From assembly GCA_964023275.1 (NCBI GenBank), contig OZ029916.1, positions 45,355,304-45,419,303 of the forward strand: a stretch of DNA of 64,000 bases, given 5' to 3'. Below the pieces are notes generated by a model. That model was not told the DNA's origin, did not search any database, and saw only the letters and a program-made list of their open reading frames with translations. A program made the translations under genes and the position numbers. This DNA comes from Norana najaformis. Lineage: Eukaryota; Annelida; Clitellata; Crassiclitellata; Hormogastridae. Positions 11,201 to 23,329 of the stretch are shown one piece after another (position 1 is the first letter of the stretch; every line of letters starts with the position of its first letter).

Positions 11201-13640
11201 CCTCGACGCAATACGGACCAGTGACTTTGAATCCGCGTCAACTGTCAACCGTTGGGATCGGAAACCATTGATCGGCTTCTACGTGTATGCGAGAGGCTGT
11301 CATTTGAGACCTTCTCAGCTACGAGAGCATTTTTCGACAAATAAAGAACATGCCGTTCTTCTAGGACTTAACGCCATTCATGCAAGTTAGGAGCGCCTTT
11401 GAGACGGTTCCTACAAGCCGCGCGCGCGCACAACTTTTGAGGATAGCGCGCAGAACAATTTTCTACCAGCGCCCACATTTAGTTAGCGTTCAGATTACCT
11501 AAAAGCTTAATATAACTCAGTTACAGCTTCTGGGTCAGACGGAGGAAGTTTCCATACCCTATATTGCGAAACCACACGTTCCGCCTAGGGTATGAAGAGA
11601 CCTTCCCGCCCGGTCTACATTATACATATGGCCAAACAGCAGGTCATTTGTTGTCACCGGTAGCACGATGCGCACTATCTGCATTCGAACTCTAGCCTCT
11701 TTGTGATGGCTGCTCCATACATGGGTCTAAGCATGACTGACACCACCAACACCTGGGCAGGGGTCGCGGGAATATTATATGACTCGGTTCGCAGTTTAAG
11801 GAGCCCTTCGTTTTAATAGTACAGTACTGTTGGTCAGTAGGCCTATTTTATTCTTATAGAATGGTGTACTTGACTCGATAGCTCAATAATTCTTTATATT
11901 CGACCGTTTGCAATTGATTAAAATGTCAAAACGAAAGCGGCAGTTTGGCTTGAAAAACAACTTGTGAACCATTCAATCTAAGTGAAAAACACTAGACGGT
12001 ATCAGCCGCCCAGTGAACTTTGAGGAGCATAACCTCACTTAAAGTGGCATTAAGTAAACAAGTGTTTAGGCCCAATAAATGTGCATTTTTAAACGGACCG
12101 GAGACCAAGTCCCAAATATCACAGTTCGCGCGTTAGGCCAGCGCGCGCACGAAAAAAAATTAGAGGGAGCATTGTGCGTTGAAACATATAAATACACATG
12201 TACAACATAAGTTGTATATCCGGCTGTCAATTTCAGTCTTAGTCGTTGCACATTATACTCGTAAACGCGTGTATGTAGGCTTTAAAAAAGGCGCCAGATA
12301 AATGACCAGAAGCGACTTCTGGCGGCATCTAGACTTGTTTACTTTCTTCGTTGTTTTCAGGAAATTATGTTATGTCTGCTGCGTCGGTTGCGTAAAAAGC
12401 TTTCGGCGCGTGTGAGGCTGCCAGTATGCGCGCGTGTCTGTCTGTATGTGCCCCTGTCTGTGTGCGTCCGTCTGTGTAAGTCTCTCTGTCGCTGCAGCTG
12501 AATGTCTTTAATCAGCGATTAGCATCTTCTCCTCTGATCAATCAATCATTCTGCCTGCTATATTCACGCGAAAACAGTGACACACAGGCATACTTGCAAG
12601 CAAACACAGTGCCACACACCCAGACACAAGCAGACGCACAGACGCAGACAGAGACGGACAGACATGTCATAATCGTCACACTACATCCGTCTCCTACTGC
12701 GCCGTTTGCAAGCAAGCGCATCGCGTAAACAACAAATCGATTCGACTTTAACCCTTCGTCAACCGCCACGGGACGCGCACTCAAAGCGTCAACGTATACG
12801 CGATCGAACGCAGCGTTCCCTTCCCATGCATCCGCGCTGCCTTCCCAAAGTATCCGGCACGTGCGTGAATCGAAGCGCGTACAAAACGCACTGCGGCCGT
12901 ATTATCGGCGCCCTTGAAAACGTTGTAACGCCACGCCTAATAGTAGTTTATGGTCGCACTCAAAAGCTGAGAGGGGGTGAACAGGGCCGGTTGAGAAAGT
13001 AGACCACGATATGATACACAGGCGATGCGGCTCGCTAACCGTGCTTATTGTGACAGGCTGGGCGTCTTCAAGATGGGGGTGGGGAAGGGCCTATCGTTAT
13101 TCAGCCCTTCATTCGGGCCGTCGTTTTATAGGCTCTTCAAACCGGCTGCGGTACGCATGTCAATAGGTGCTTAAAGGCTTGCGAATTTAACCCTTGACCT
13201 GCCACGACCCGGTGACTAATGGGTCGTTAGGTTAACCCTTGCGCCGCTGCTAGCGTTCTTCTTGCAATGAAGAATGGTTATTGCAAAGACGACATATCCA
13301 ATGCGATGCCGAAAAGAACTAAAGTCACGAAATCTAGCTAACTGGAACACACCCAAACAGCAAACTAGCTTTAAATACATAAATTCGTCATATATATACA
13401 GATCTCACACATGAATATGCGTGTATTGTTGGCCATTGACAGACGTACGTTAGGCATACAGGTAAAATGTGTTGCTACACAATACCTGTGTTGGATCGAT
13501 GCTTCCTTATGAAAATAGGATTATTATCTGAAATTGGATTAGTGCATTTCTTCAGCTCAAAGCTCTAAATACCGAGAAAAGTCTTCTCTATGGAGATCGA
13601 CTGATTCATTTATTTAGGAACAGTTTCTCATCTGAAACGT
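11201..13640. other. intergenic, no gene seen
   Basis: About 2.4 kb without a recognisable exon or repeat family. GC content rises around 12400-13010 with many CG dinucleotides, but no conserved protein motif was seen on either strand. An imperfect inverted pair (CATACCCTATATTGCG and CGCCTAGGGTATG) lies near 11550-11595. Confidence 0.4.
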
Positions 13641-13674
13641 GGTCCATTGTGGACTAGTGGCTAGCACAGGACTA

Positions 13675-13785
13675 ACAGAGAGGAAGAGGAAGAAGAAGAG
13701 GATGAGGAGGAAGAAGAGGATGAGGAGGAGGAGAAGGAGAAAGAAAAAAGAAGAGAATGAGGAAGAAGAAGAAGCCAAACAAGAA
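13675..13785 (+). repeat. GAA/GAG purine-rich simple repeat
   Basis: AGGAAGAAGAAGAGG-type tract. The serine-rich and Glu/Arg/Lys-rich open frames across it are artefacts of the repeat. Confidence 0.85.
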
Positions 13786-13847
13786 TCCACACAAAACCAC
13801 GATCGAAAAGAATGGGTTTTAAGGCCTTACACGAAAGAGGCAAAGAA

Positions 13848-14090
13848 ATCGTAATCTCCAAATTTCTAAAGAGCTACTTAAAAGCTAAGCGCAGGGCACC
13901 AGCTTATTCACGAGCGCTGCATCAAGTCAGTGGGATTGCCCAAAGACGTCTTGTCAAAAACCAAGTCCGGATGCCAGAAGACCAGTGAGAGAAGGTGGAA
14001 AGGAACTGTTAGGGTGGGTTGTGTTTAAGCCGAGAGAAATGAGAAAGCAGCGAATTAGGTGGATCGGGGTGTGATTTCTTGAAAAGGTGA
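13848..14090 (-). mobile_element. LINE 3' end, second subfamily
   Basis: Begins CGTAATCTCCAAATTTCTAA, then GCTACTTAAAAGCTAAGCGC and a GATGCCAGAAGACCAG block. It matches 37055-37570 and 52035-52330 better than it matches the main family, so it is treated as a sister subfamily. Confidence 0.6.
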
Positions 14091-14499
14091 GAAAGGCCAA
14101 GAAGCTCAGGCTATAGGTTGCTAAACCTCCTATTCTGTAAAGATGGACCTACCGCAGTGAAGCTTCAGTCACCTGTTTAACCTCCAACTTGAGTTGTTGC
14201 GCATTTACCGACCTAGGATAAAAGTAGGGCCACATGAACGAAGGAACGAACAAACTAACGAACGAATAAACGAACGGACTTACAGACATTAGAGGCGTTG
14301 ACTGACTGACTGACTGACCGACTGAGACGGAACTAACACATGATTGACGACTTACGGTTGTAGGTTAATTGATTAATTATAGGCTAATTGCTTACAAGTA
14401 AGGCCAACGGATATGAACACTGAGTCTAGGGAAAGCAGAAGGTTTACGAATACACGGAAACTTTAGATGGCTTAAAAGCACTTTACTGTAGTCAATGAA

Positions 14500-14585
14500 C
14501 TCTGATCAAACAAACAGACGCTAAACATGTCAGTAAAAGATGTCGCTACATAATTTAACTGCGCCAGACTACACAGACGCATACA
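14500..14585 (+). repeat. direct repeat, left copy (~80 bp)
   Basis: CAAACAAACAGACGCTAAAC, ATGTCAGTAAAAGATGTC and CGCCAGACTACACAGAC recur in order at 15497-15580. A CATACAGACA-type tandem run follows immediately. Confidence 0.7.
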
Positions 14586-14934
14586 GACTCATACAGACAC
14601 ATACAGACACATACAAAGCCTGTTACCTGCAACAGTAGTTGTTAGTTTGCATCAAAGGGTGTGCGCAGTTGAATGACAATGTTTTGCAAGTTAATGGGTG
14701 CACGATCCGCTTACACGCCAACACAGATGCTGGGTGGGCCGTGTTTCATGCGGTTTATTGTGTCTGGTAGGACGCCACTATGAGTATTAGACAGAGAAAT
14801 TCTCCCAGTGATTCTTGGTTATGCTGGCACTAGACTTCAAGGTCTTACAAAAAGATGGGGGGAAGGTGGTCTGCAGTCAGACATGGTTATCTGGCTGCGA
14901 GACAGAGCCACATTGACTGGATAAAAAAGGGAAA

Positions 14935-14996
14935 ATTGGTAAGGTAAGGTAAGACAAGGTTATGCAAGGTAATGTAGGGTAATGTAAGGTCACTTT
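14935..14996 (+). repeat. AAGGT-type short tandem repeat
   Basis: Imperfect GGTAA/AAGGT units. Confidence 0.7.
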
Positions 14997-15086
14997 TTGC
15001 CTACTGTTTGATACAGTGAATAAGCAATGCCATTGAATTTAGAATGAGCTTGCCATACTATGACATTTATATAACATTTATATACT

Positions 15087-15113
15087 TTATATATATATAT
15101 ATAACATTTATAT

Positions 15114-15193
<80 letters not shown>
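15087..15193. repeat. (TA)n microsatellite
   Basis: Almost uninterrupted AT dinucleotide run, preceded by two ACATTTATATACTTTATATA copies at about 15070-15125. Confidence 0.95.
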
Positions 15194-15196
<3 letters not shown>

Positions 15197-15496
15197 CAAT
15201 GACATTTATATATATTGGTGAAACAATGTTATTTTAACTCGAAAGGGGAAAGGAGGGAAGAAGCTTGTACCTCGGCTTTCTAGACTGAAGTTATGCCCAT
15301 TATCGAGGCTTAACTTTGCCGATAAATATCAGTAGAACGTTTTTAGTTCCCAGAGATTTAAAACCATTTAGTGTCGTCGAAATTTCTGAGGACCTTTCAG
15401 ACTGTCGCGATTTTATATGGCTCACCACAAACTCTGATGACCTTAGCTTTTCGTTCCTTACTTTCTCGGATTTTCTTGACTTTGTCGTGAAGTTTA

Positions 15497-15580
15497 AGCA
15501 AACAAACAGACTCTAAACATGTCAGTAAAAGATGTCTTTACATAAAAAAACTTCGCCAGACTACACAGACACACAGACGT
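15497..15580 (+). repeat. direct repeat, right copy (~80 bp)
   Basis: Second copy of the block at 14500-14585, about 995 bp downstream and in the same orientation. Confidence 0.7.
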
Positions 15581-15604
15581 TTCTATGAATTCCATAAATT
15601 TTCA

Positions 15605-15842
15605 GCACCTTTTAATTTCCCAGAATTTTTTATTAGTAGGCGACCCTCGCCTAGACCAATGTTGAGCCGACTCCACGGCGTGCTCCTCGAAAATCAATCG
15701 GGGGTATGGTAAGACTGATCTCTGGATCCGTCTTGTGCTGGAATATGTTTCAGTCCTGGCGATGATTTGAACTTCAACCTTTGACTTCATAGTCTTGCAC
15801 GCTAACCATTGGACTATCGCACACCTGGAAAATATTTCGTGC
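15605..15842 (-). mobile_element. tRNA-derived SINE (family S4)
   Basis: Read on the minus strand it begins GTGCGATAGTCCAATGGTTA (A-box-like), followed by GGTTGAAGTTCAAATC (B-box-like) and a body that ends in the GGCGAGGGTCGCC region. A relative lies at 40590-40830. Confidence 0.65.
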
Positions 15843-17360
15843 AAGCATAATTAGGTCTCTTAGATCGAATATTTGATTCAGCAAATTTGCATTTGTTAAT
15901 ATTTTTGCACTTGGAAACATCAGCAATAGGAAATTCTGATTTTTTATTAGATTTTACCGGTGTTTAGACGAGCCAAATATTGACAGAGTAGAGCAATACT
16001 GATACAGTCAGCAATAGCGTTTGTTTGTATAGGCCAGCGTTTAAAACACTGATTGTGTCTTGCTCAAGCTGATGAAAACCTGTACGATGTCCCCCATATG
16101 CTAATTGTCCCAATCAACAACACTACTTGAATCAATTCGTTCGCATTCATAGACTGTGTTCGTCACCACACGGATCTGAACGTATAAACGAATTGCTGAA
16201 TTACAGAATTCGACCAATGTTTATCGTGGAAAATTCTAGAGGAGCAGGACATTTGTAAATGCGCCGTCTAAACCAGTGGTGTATCTGTTGGCCCGCAAAG
16301 CTGGTCGAAACAGACGCCATTTGCAGAAATAGAACTTCTTGTCCAAGTATTTCTTGTATTGGCTGGATAAATTTTATAGCGCTATTCAGGAATCTCGTTC
16401 AATCTCACAACATCGCTTCTGAATAGTTTCTACAGAGGCGTGTAAACTGTAGTGTGTTAAATTTACCTTTCGCTCCGAACTAGAGGTCTTTTGCTTACCC
16501 TGTAAGTGGCAAGTGCTGAGGACAATCCTTACCACCGATTGTTTTGGGGCACGCCTTTGAGCTGATCGCCTACCGCCTTCGGCGAGGGTTGCCTACTAAG
16601 ACGTCAGAAGGCATTACATTACATACATTTGTTACATACAAGGCAACCAAAGATCCTAGAGTACACTAAGATATGACACTCAATGCATCCTAATGTCCAA
16701 GGCCCTTACCTTGTAAAATACCAACCGCATAGTGTCGCCGCAATCGACAAAGAACTTGAATTAACGTAGCTGCATCATCTTACACACTAACCTTTAGTAG
16801 GCCTATACCTACCGCTAGGCGGCTTTGTTCTGTTGATCACCACACACACGAGTAACACAGCAAAGATAGGGTTCTATGAAGGAAGTCTGCAAAAATGCAC
16901 TACTTTGGTTTGACCTTCCCCATAACCTTTGCAGAGGTCTGCACTACAATGAATTATTAAGACCTAAATTAGGCTACCATGCTGTTCGTGCAGGGGTGAA
17001 TGTGCTACTGGTCGAGGTACTTTGATACTGCTGCGTCCAGCAAAGGCACTCTGGTTAGATTGAACGCAGTACAGACTACTGTCTGATTGAAACTGGTATT
17101 AAAGGCACAGGATGTAATGAAATAACTGTATGTACCAAACTAATAATTAATAATTAAATAATAATAATTTAGATGGGGAAGTGAGCATTGGGCATAATCT
17201 TAACCCCTTTGCCCGCATTTGGGTGACGCCTCCCTCCTCTCCTTGCGGACGTCCTTTATGGACGATCCCTTCGAGTACTCTAAGATCTTTGAAACGGCCA
17301 TGAGAAAATAAAAGATGCATTATTAAAATGAAGAAATTCGGAGATTTGAAAGGGTAATAA
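15843..17360. other. intergenic, no gene seen
   Basis: Mostly unique-looking sequence. GGCGAGGGTTGCCTACTAAG near 16575-16600 resembles the edge of the S4 SINE. No coding exon recognised. Confidence 0.4.
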
Positions 17361-17420
17361 TAGAGACATAGAGACTCCTTCATAATAGAGACTCCTTCAT
17401 AATAGAGACTCCTTCAGGAG
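17361..17420 (+). repeat. 18-bp tandem repeat, three copies
   Basis: AGAGACTCCTTCATAAT units, three in a row. Confidence 0.85.
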
Positions 17421-17559
17421 TCGTTATGACTGGTAAAGATCTTCAGAAATTGTTCACCTTGCTATAATTCCACCATGGATTGTAAATTTGCCTCCCTTCT
17501 CAATTTCTGAATCTGTCCGTTGGCAATCTGCTTCTGAAATGAGCAGGATCGAGACCATA

Positions 17560-17752
17560 TGGTCCTCTCCAACCCCAAGCACCCCCCACCCGTAGCTGCC
17601 ACGCTGTCTCTCCGTCTGACTTTTGGATCTTGACCTGGAACCGAACCCTTTTTCCTAACGATTTTGTTTTGACTGAGCGCCTGTGAATAAGCTGGTCCCC
17701 GCGGCGGGGCTTTCGTTGGGCGCTGTAGAAATCTCGGAATTACGATTACATA
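17560..17752 (+). mobile_element. CR1/L2-type LINE 3' UTR
   Basis: Contains TTGGATCTTGACCTGGAACC, TTTTGACTGAGCGCCTGTGA and GGGCGCTGTAGAAATC and ends at an ATTACG-type tail. Confidence 0.75.
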
Positions 17753-18094
17753 AAACCTATACATTAACAGTTAGTGGCTGCTCTGGATTGTTTGCCACTG
17801 ATTTCGTTTTTCACACCGAGTCTGAAGAGTCTTATGGTAGTTTGTCTCAAACTATTTATTTAAGCCTAATGCACTTGTGGTGTTTGTGGTGTTTTCTCTG
17901 GTTTCAATCCATCGACCCTCTGTCGTTTAAACCTTAACCGAACTCCGTTAGATCATCTTCCTTGTATTTAGAAGGCCGTGGTTAGATAAGCCTACATCAC
18001 GCCTGTTATTATTAATGTTGAATAATCTATGCATTATATAGTCATTGGTGGTGTCTGGTCACGTGACATACTTTGTAGCTTAAATTTGAAAAGG

Positions 18095-18482
18095 TAGCAC
18101 TCGTAAACTCGAGATTTCTACTACGCCCAACGAAAGCTACGTCGCGGTAACTAACTTAATCACAGGCGCTAAGTCAAGACAAAATTGATAGGCAAAAGCG
18201 TTCGGTTTCAGGTCAAGATCCAAGAGTCAGACAGCGTGGCAACTACTGTGGGTGCTGTTTGGGATTGGAGCGGAAAGAGGGATAAGAGGAAGAAGGGGAG
18301 TCAGGATAGGATCTGTGAAAGAGGAATGTTTTCAGTTTTTGAGTGAAAGGCCAATGCAGAAATTGCAAGCGGTGGCTTATAGATGAGTTTGTATAATGGG
18401 TCAGATAACTGTCGCAGTTCTTGAGGGAGTCTATTTCAGAGTGTAGTGGGGAGTGGTATTCAGGAGGCAGTGATTCATGCAC
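18095..18482 (-). mobile_element. CR1/L2-type LINE 3' end with coding tail
   Basis: On the minus strand it encodes the end of the LINE protein ([17 protein letters not shown], then SFRSNPKQHPQ) and is followed by the family 3' UTR. The coding piece is open for about 80 codons. Confidence 0.8.
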
Positions 18483-18655
18483 GACAACATAGTGTATGAA
18501 TGTCGTCAGCGGCGTAGATTCAAATTACTATTTACCATTTGGGCGGGTAGACTTTTGAGGTGACATGAAAAGTCAAAGTTAGCTACGGTTGGAGCCGCAT
18601 GGCGTGATGCTGAGCTTATCGTCAATACACGACCGCATAATAATCATGTTATATA
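18483..18655. other. intergenic, no gene seen
   Basis: Short unique-looking gap with a brief TATA run at its right edge. Confidence 0.4.
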
Positions 18656-18659
18656 TATA

Positions 18660-18925
18660 TATAGGTTTTATATAGCGACCGTATGGCCTCGACCTTGCTC
18701 ATTTTTCAATGAATGCATCGGATGAGATCCTTCACCACCGCTGCCCGTTTGAATGGGCGCCACGCCATTTAAGGTCCCCGTGCACGGACCATACTAGCCC
18801 GAAATTTAAATCTTTGAAATGAGCCACGATCGGGGCGCGAACTTGGGATTCTCACGAACTGAGGCTCCTTGTCAAACGCATTTACCGATGTAGCTATCTA
18901 GGTAAAATATGTTAATGGGGGTCGC
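18660..18925 (-). mobile_element. tRNA-derived SINE (family S1)
   Basis: Minus-strand copy with the body (TAGCGACCGTATGGCCTCGA) at the left, the conserved AATGGGCGCCACGCCATTTA block in the middle and the tRNA-like head at the right (TACCGATGTAGCTATC). Confidence 0.75.
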
Positions 18926-19306
18926 TGTGGAAGTGACAGTACCTCTATAGTTTACCCTTTTTAGGCGACATCACTATACGCGACACCTATATAGTATGTG
19001 TTTGCAGCTACCAACGAGCATGAAGACGGTCTGCCTCCTCATGAAGTACATCTCGATGATCAGCGACATTTTATGAGAGACTCCGTGAGTGTTGTAAATA
19101 CCGACACTAGGTGTAGCCAGCATAAAAGTGGTCTAAACCACAGAGATCATACATTTTGTCACCCTCATTGTAGGCTACGTTCCAAACTTCACTACTGCGA
19201 TTCTCAATTCTGTATATGTAACGTTACTGGAAATTTGGTAGTGCCTTTAATACCTCGCGAGGGTCACACACACACACACACCATAATCCCATACACGGTT
19301 GACAGT

Positions 19307-19482
19307 CAGTGGCGGCTCCAGGATTCCTTGCGTGGGGGCAAGAACATTTCCGGAGGGGCGCCACATTTCCAGAGGGGCGCCAAATTCTGGCAGTCCACCA
19401 TGCACGGGTCTGGTCTGAGGGGCGCCGACATATAACCAAGAGGGGCCGAACCGCTCCACGACTATAGCTACATCCGCCATTG
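19307..19482. mobile_element. hAT-like MITE, 176 bp
   Basis: Starts CAGTGGCGGCTCC and ends CATCCGCCATTG, so the ends are inverted repeats (CAGTGGCGG against CAATGGCGG). It is flanked by 8-bp sequences TTGACAGT and TTTTCAGT, which match at six of eight positions, as expected for an old hAT target duplication. There is no transposase; the interior is G-rich GGGGCGCCA repeats. A (CA)n run lies just left, at 19264-19281. Confidence 0.55.
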
Positions 19483-20011
19483 TTTTCAGTGAATCTGTTG
19501 ATTCTTTGCAAACAAAACTTGTCAAGACAATTAATCGACTCCAGTGTGGCTGGAAGTCCCTTATTGCATCCATTACGTAGGCCTATATAATGTTTGTGTA
19601 CATGCATTTACTGTATATACATGTGTTTAAGCGTGTGTTTGTGTATGTATGTTTGTGGACATCTATTTGTGCCTTACAGAAATCTCTCGAATCACTGATG
19701 TGAACAAGATGAACTAAAGATATAATGGAACATAAGTAAACCTGTATTTTAATGGTCCCTAGTGATTTGCCCCAACGAGAATTTACAGTTTGTCCAATAA
19801 AACGCAATGTTTGCCTGAAGACCACAACGCCCGGCTGTAAAATTCAGGTAATTCATTTATTACACATCTCCACCGCATTAGTCCTCAAAGAAATGTTGAG
19901 GGCATTTGGCAAAAGCGCAAACATGGCAACAGGACCAACTGTTCCTTACATGTTACAAATCTCACGTGTCTCACGCCAGACACTCGGACCTGAAATAAAG
20001 ACACAGTCGTA

Positions 20012-20195
20012 TTCATAAACTCGAGATTTATACAGCGCCCAACAAAAGCGAAGTAGCGGGAATCGGCTTATTTTCAGGCGCTCAGTCAAAAGAAATCTAT
20101 AGGCAAGAAAGGTTCGGTTCCAGGTCAAGATCCAAGAGGCAGGCTACGGTGGGTGGTGTTTGGAATTGGACCTGCAGGACAGATAAGAAGAGGAA
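20012..20195 (-). mobile_element. CR1/L2-type LINE 3' UTR
   Basis: CTCGAGATTTATACAGCGCC, CAGGCGCTCAGTCAAAAG and TTCCAGGTCAAGATCCAAG in family order on the minus strand. Confidence 0.75.
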
Positions 20196-21267
20196 TCAGG
20201 ATTGGGGTCAAAGTGAAGTCTGAACATGTTGTCAAATTTAATGTCAACTCTGGATGGGAATCCGTCAGTTGGGTTCTGCGTGTGTGCGAGAGCTCGCCAT
20301 TGGTGACTTCTAGTTATATGAGGATTGCTCATCCGTGAAATGTCTCAGCATTGTTTGAATATCGATGAACTAGTCTTTAATAAATAAAACGGATTATCTT
20401 AAATTATCCTTGCACTCGAGATGAGAAATATCATTCAGGAAATGTACTTTCAAGTCTAATCGAATAACACATGAATATTGTAAATCTCTTGCCACTTAAG
20501 AATTTCGTCTTAGCGAGTTTCTGTTCAAGACTCTTTAAATTTCTTTTATGTGAAGTTGATTTGAGGTTCGGTTTTTACTTTAAAGAACTGAGAATAATTC
20601 ACGATTTTACCACTGCACCTATAAAAATTTTTTGAATTAAATAACATCAGATTCAAAATGTATTGTACGTTGTCTTATTTCACCCTATATCGCAATGTTA
20701 TTGGCATATGTACATTGGTGCATTATGGAAATGTGGGCTTCCCTTTCGTTGTACAACTATTGTGGTGTATGGAAGCTTTACTTAGAAACAGTTTGATCAG
20801 ATTACTATACCCCTCTGTTCTGTACTGTCCATGAGCTTTGACTAACTTTTTAGAAAGGTTGCTTAGTAATCTGATTTGACCAAACAGCTTTGATCAATGT
20901 AGTCACTGGTTCAAACATACATACAGCATGATTTTATAGATACATATATGTATATAGTATATACATATACATAATACTTGCTCTAAAGAGATCTGAGATG
21001 GTCTTGACAATGGTTTTGCCATTGTTAAATCAGTTAGGTGTTGGTGGTGGTTTTGTGCGGTGAATTCATGATGAGGGTCCTGGTTTTATGCGGTAAGCGA
21101 CCTCACCATTCAAGTCACATTTGAAACCTAGTGTAAGAACAGGGAAGCAGCAGGTGTGTGTGGGCAGATCCAAAGTCACCCGTAAACTTAGGCCTCTATG
21201 GAGTGAACAGTATATAGGCATTTTCAACAATTCCAAATGTGCACAATCTTTCTTTGGCTGTTCGTGG
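20196..21267. other. 3' flank of the bZIP gene
   Basis: AT-rich sequence with no other gene. It must hold the 3' UTR of the minus-strand bZIP gene, but no single polyadenylation site could be chosen with confidence. Confidence 0.4.
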
Positions 21268-23147
21268 TTAGGCGTCGTCTGATGCGAGACGTTTCTTCAG
21301 CTGCAGGTTGACCTCTTGCAAGTTAGCAAAAACTTTCTTCAGATACAGATTTTTCTTCTCCAAATCCACAAGCTCCTGCACCTTGAGTTCCTTTGCATCT
21401 CGCATTCTATCCCTGTACCTTTGTGATGCCCTTCTGTTGTTTTCTTTCTTTTTGCTATTGCGCTCTGTCGATTTCTCCTTTGAAACTGTTCTTCCTCTGT
21501 GACCACTTCTTCCTCTCTTTCTTCCACAGTTCTGCTGTCGATTTTCCCTTCCAATATCTCCAATCTCTTCCACGCCAAGCCAATTGTTTCGCACTTTTTC
21601 TCTGCTTGATTTTGTGGAGTTCCGATTTTTCCGTTTCTCACATCCCTTCAGCATCCTATTTGGAATTTCATTGCTTCTTTCCCACTGACTAGTAGCCAGA
21701 TTGCTTTGTGGCTTCCTAGGCCGTTTCCTACCAGTGACATTTGTGGTATCTGCAAGTATTCCTATTCTTGCCATGTTGGAAGTTATGACTTGTCTCGAAA
21801 ATGATTTTGGCTCACCAGCAAAATCACATTTCACACTTACCATGTGATAACTGTCGTCGGGAATGGTTGAATTGCTATGATTTGAGATATTAGATATGGC
21901 TATCGCACTAGCAGCACTGCTGTAGCTAAAAACATGTTTCAGCTCATTTTCCTGTGGCTCACATTCCTCTAGCATTCTCAATGGAACATTGTTGTCTATC
22001 CAGCTGGTATCCAGATCATTTTGTGGCCTCCTACGCTGTCTCCTACGAGTGAAATTCGTGGCAACTGCAAGGGCTCCTGTTTTTTCCATGTTGGTAGTGA
22101 TAACGTGGCTTGGAGTGCATCGTGGCTCGCTGGTAAAATCACGTTTCACCCTTTTCATGTGATTACGGTCATTGGAAATGGTTGAATATCTATAATGAAC
22201 AATTTCTGATGTGGCTGTTTCATTAGCAGCACAGATATTGCTAAAAATGCATTTCGTCTCAAGAGCAGGCTCGGTTTTCACAAACCCCGCCATGTTGGAC
22301 TCGACCAAGCCGTTCATAACAGAATCATTCCCAGAAGTCGGAAACAATGCTCCGAAACACAAGTCATTTGAAAGTTCCTGGTTGTCGCTGCCATTCTGAA
22401 CATCATCTTCAAAAAGTTTCAAGTCTATCCTTACGTCAGAGTAAGATTCGGGAAAAAGCTCTAAAGAGTAAATTGCATGCTATTAGAGTAGAAATGTAAA
22501 TTAGCAAACACAACACGACAAAAAATAACAAAGTTCAGCAATACAACAAACACCGATTTCAAGCTATTCCGAAGACATTTTGTCCGAATTACAACTTGCA
22601 CAACCCAATTCCTTTCCCATCTGTTCTTTTTGTTTTATCTTTTTACTGTACCATTTCTGCCTTCATTCCTGCTAACATTCAAATTCTGCTAAAATGCTCT
22701 AACAGTGTGATTCACTGCAAGTGCAATTTCTTCATGCCGGTGTAAGTGTTGCTCAAAATGAGTCTCGGCTCATGGGAGACCTTAAATGGCGGAGCCCATA
22801 CAAACGGGCAGCAGGGGTGAAATATCTCACCCGATAAATTCATTGAAAAATGAGCAGGGTCGAGGTCATACGGTCGCTATAGAAAACCGTCTATATTTAC
22901 ATTTATACAACGGAGAAATGATGGCCAGATAAACAGAAAGAAGTATCGAGAGACTTGAGAAACCAAAACATTTTAAAAGTGATGTAACATAACATAAAAC
23001 AAGTAACATAAGGTTAAACAGTTTGGTTATACCTTTCACATTGTTCTCGATGAAAAGTTCTGGAAAATCCAAAGGTGAAGGAACATCATGATCTGTAGCG
23101 CTCGTATTGTCATCACCATCCGGTGGTGACTGGTTGCTGGTGGCCAT
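21268..23147 (-). CDS. ATF4-like bZIP transcription factor
   Basis: Two coding exons on the minus strand: 23033-23147 starting at ATG 23145-23147, then 21268-22460, with GT-AG boundaries and matching phase (the split codon reads GAG). Together they predict about 435 residues. Near the C-terminus lies a bZIP: basic region with NNRRASQRYR (Asn380, Arg388), then Leu405, 412, 419 and 426 at seven-residue spacing. The LEKKN motif and RYR core resemble ATF4/ATF5, nuclear factors that bind DNA as dimers and drive stress responses. The first leucine of the usual heptad row is Lys398. Residues about 109-211 and 215-313 look like two copies of one block (shared HM..VK.DF, VIT.NM, RML..CE). A basic Arg/Gly stretch precedes the bZIP. 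A 5' UTR exon must lie further upstream (acceptor at 23163) but was not found. Identity as bZIP is firm; the ATF4 assignment is moderate. Confidence 0.85.
22735..22895 (+). mobile_element. S1 SINE body in bZIP intron
   Basis: Contains the S1 body (TTAAATGGCGGAGCC, TATCTCACCCGATAAATTCA, GGGTCGAGGTCATACGGTCG) and lies antisense in the single coding-region intron. The tRNA-like head is missing. Confidence 0.65.
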
Positions 23148-23329
23148 AGATAATTTCCAGAGCTGCAAAATCAAACCAAAACACTCAGTTCTAATAAGAA
23201 AATTGAGTGGTAGCAGGTAGGAAGTTGTATGGTCAACCCAAATGTAGGGGATTCAATTCCCTACTTGCACACAAATTCAATATTTCCATTCCACTAGTGC
23301 CATCTAGCAAACTTAAAGCTGGCCTCCCT

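Noticed and set aside
13661-13861. Poly-Ser and Glu/Arg/Lys-rich open frames
   Set aside because: Products of a GAA/GAG simple repeat.
14990-15205. Ile-Tyr repeat open frame, and the similar ones at 57512-57893
   Set aside because: Translation of (TA)n microsatellites.
19224-19607. 127- and 108-residue open frames
   Set aside because: They cross the hAT-like MITE and a CA repeat and show no conserved domain.
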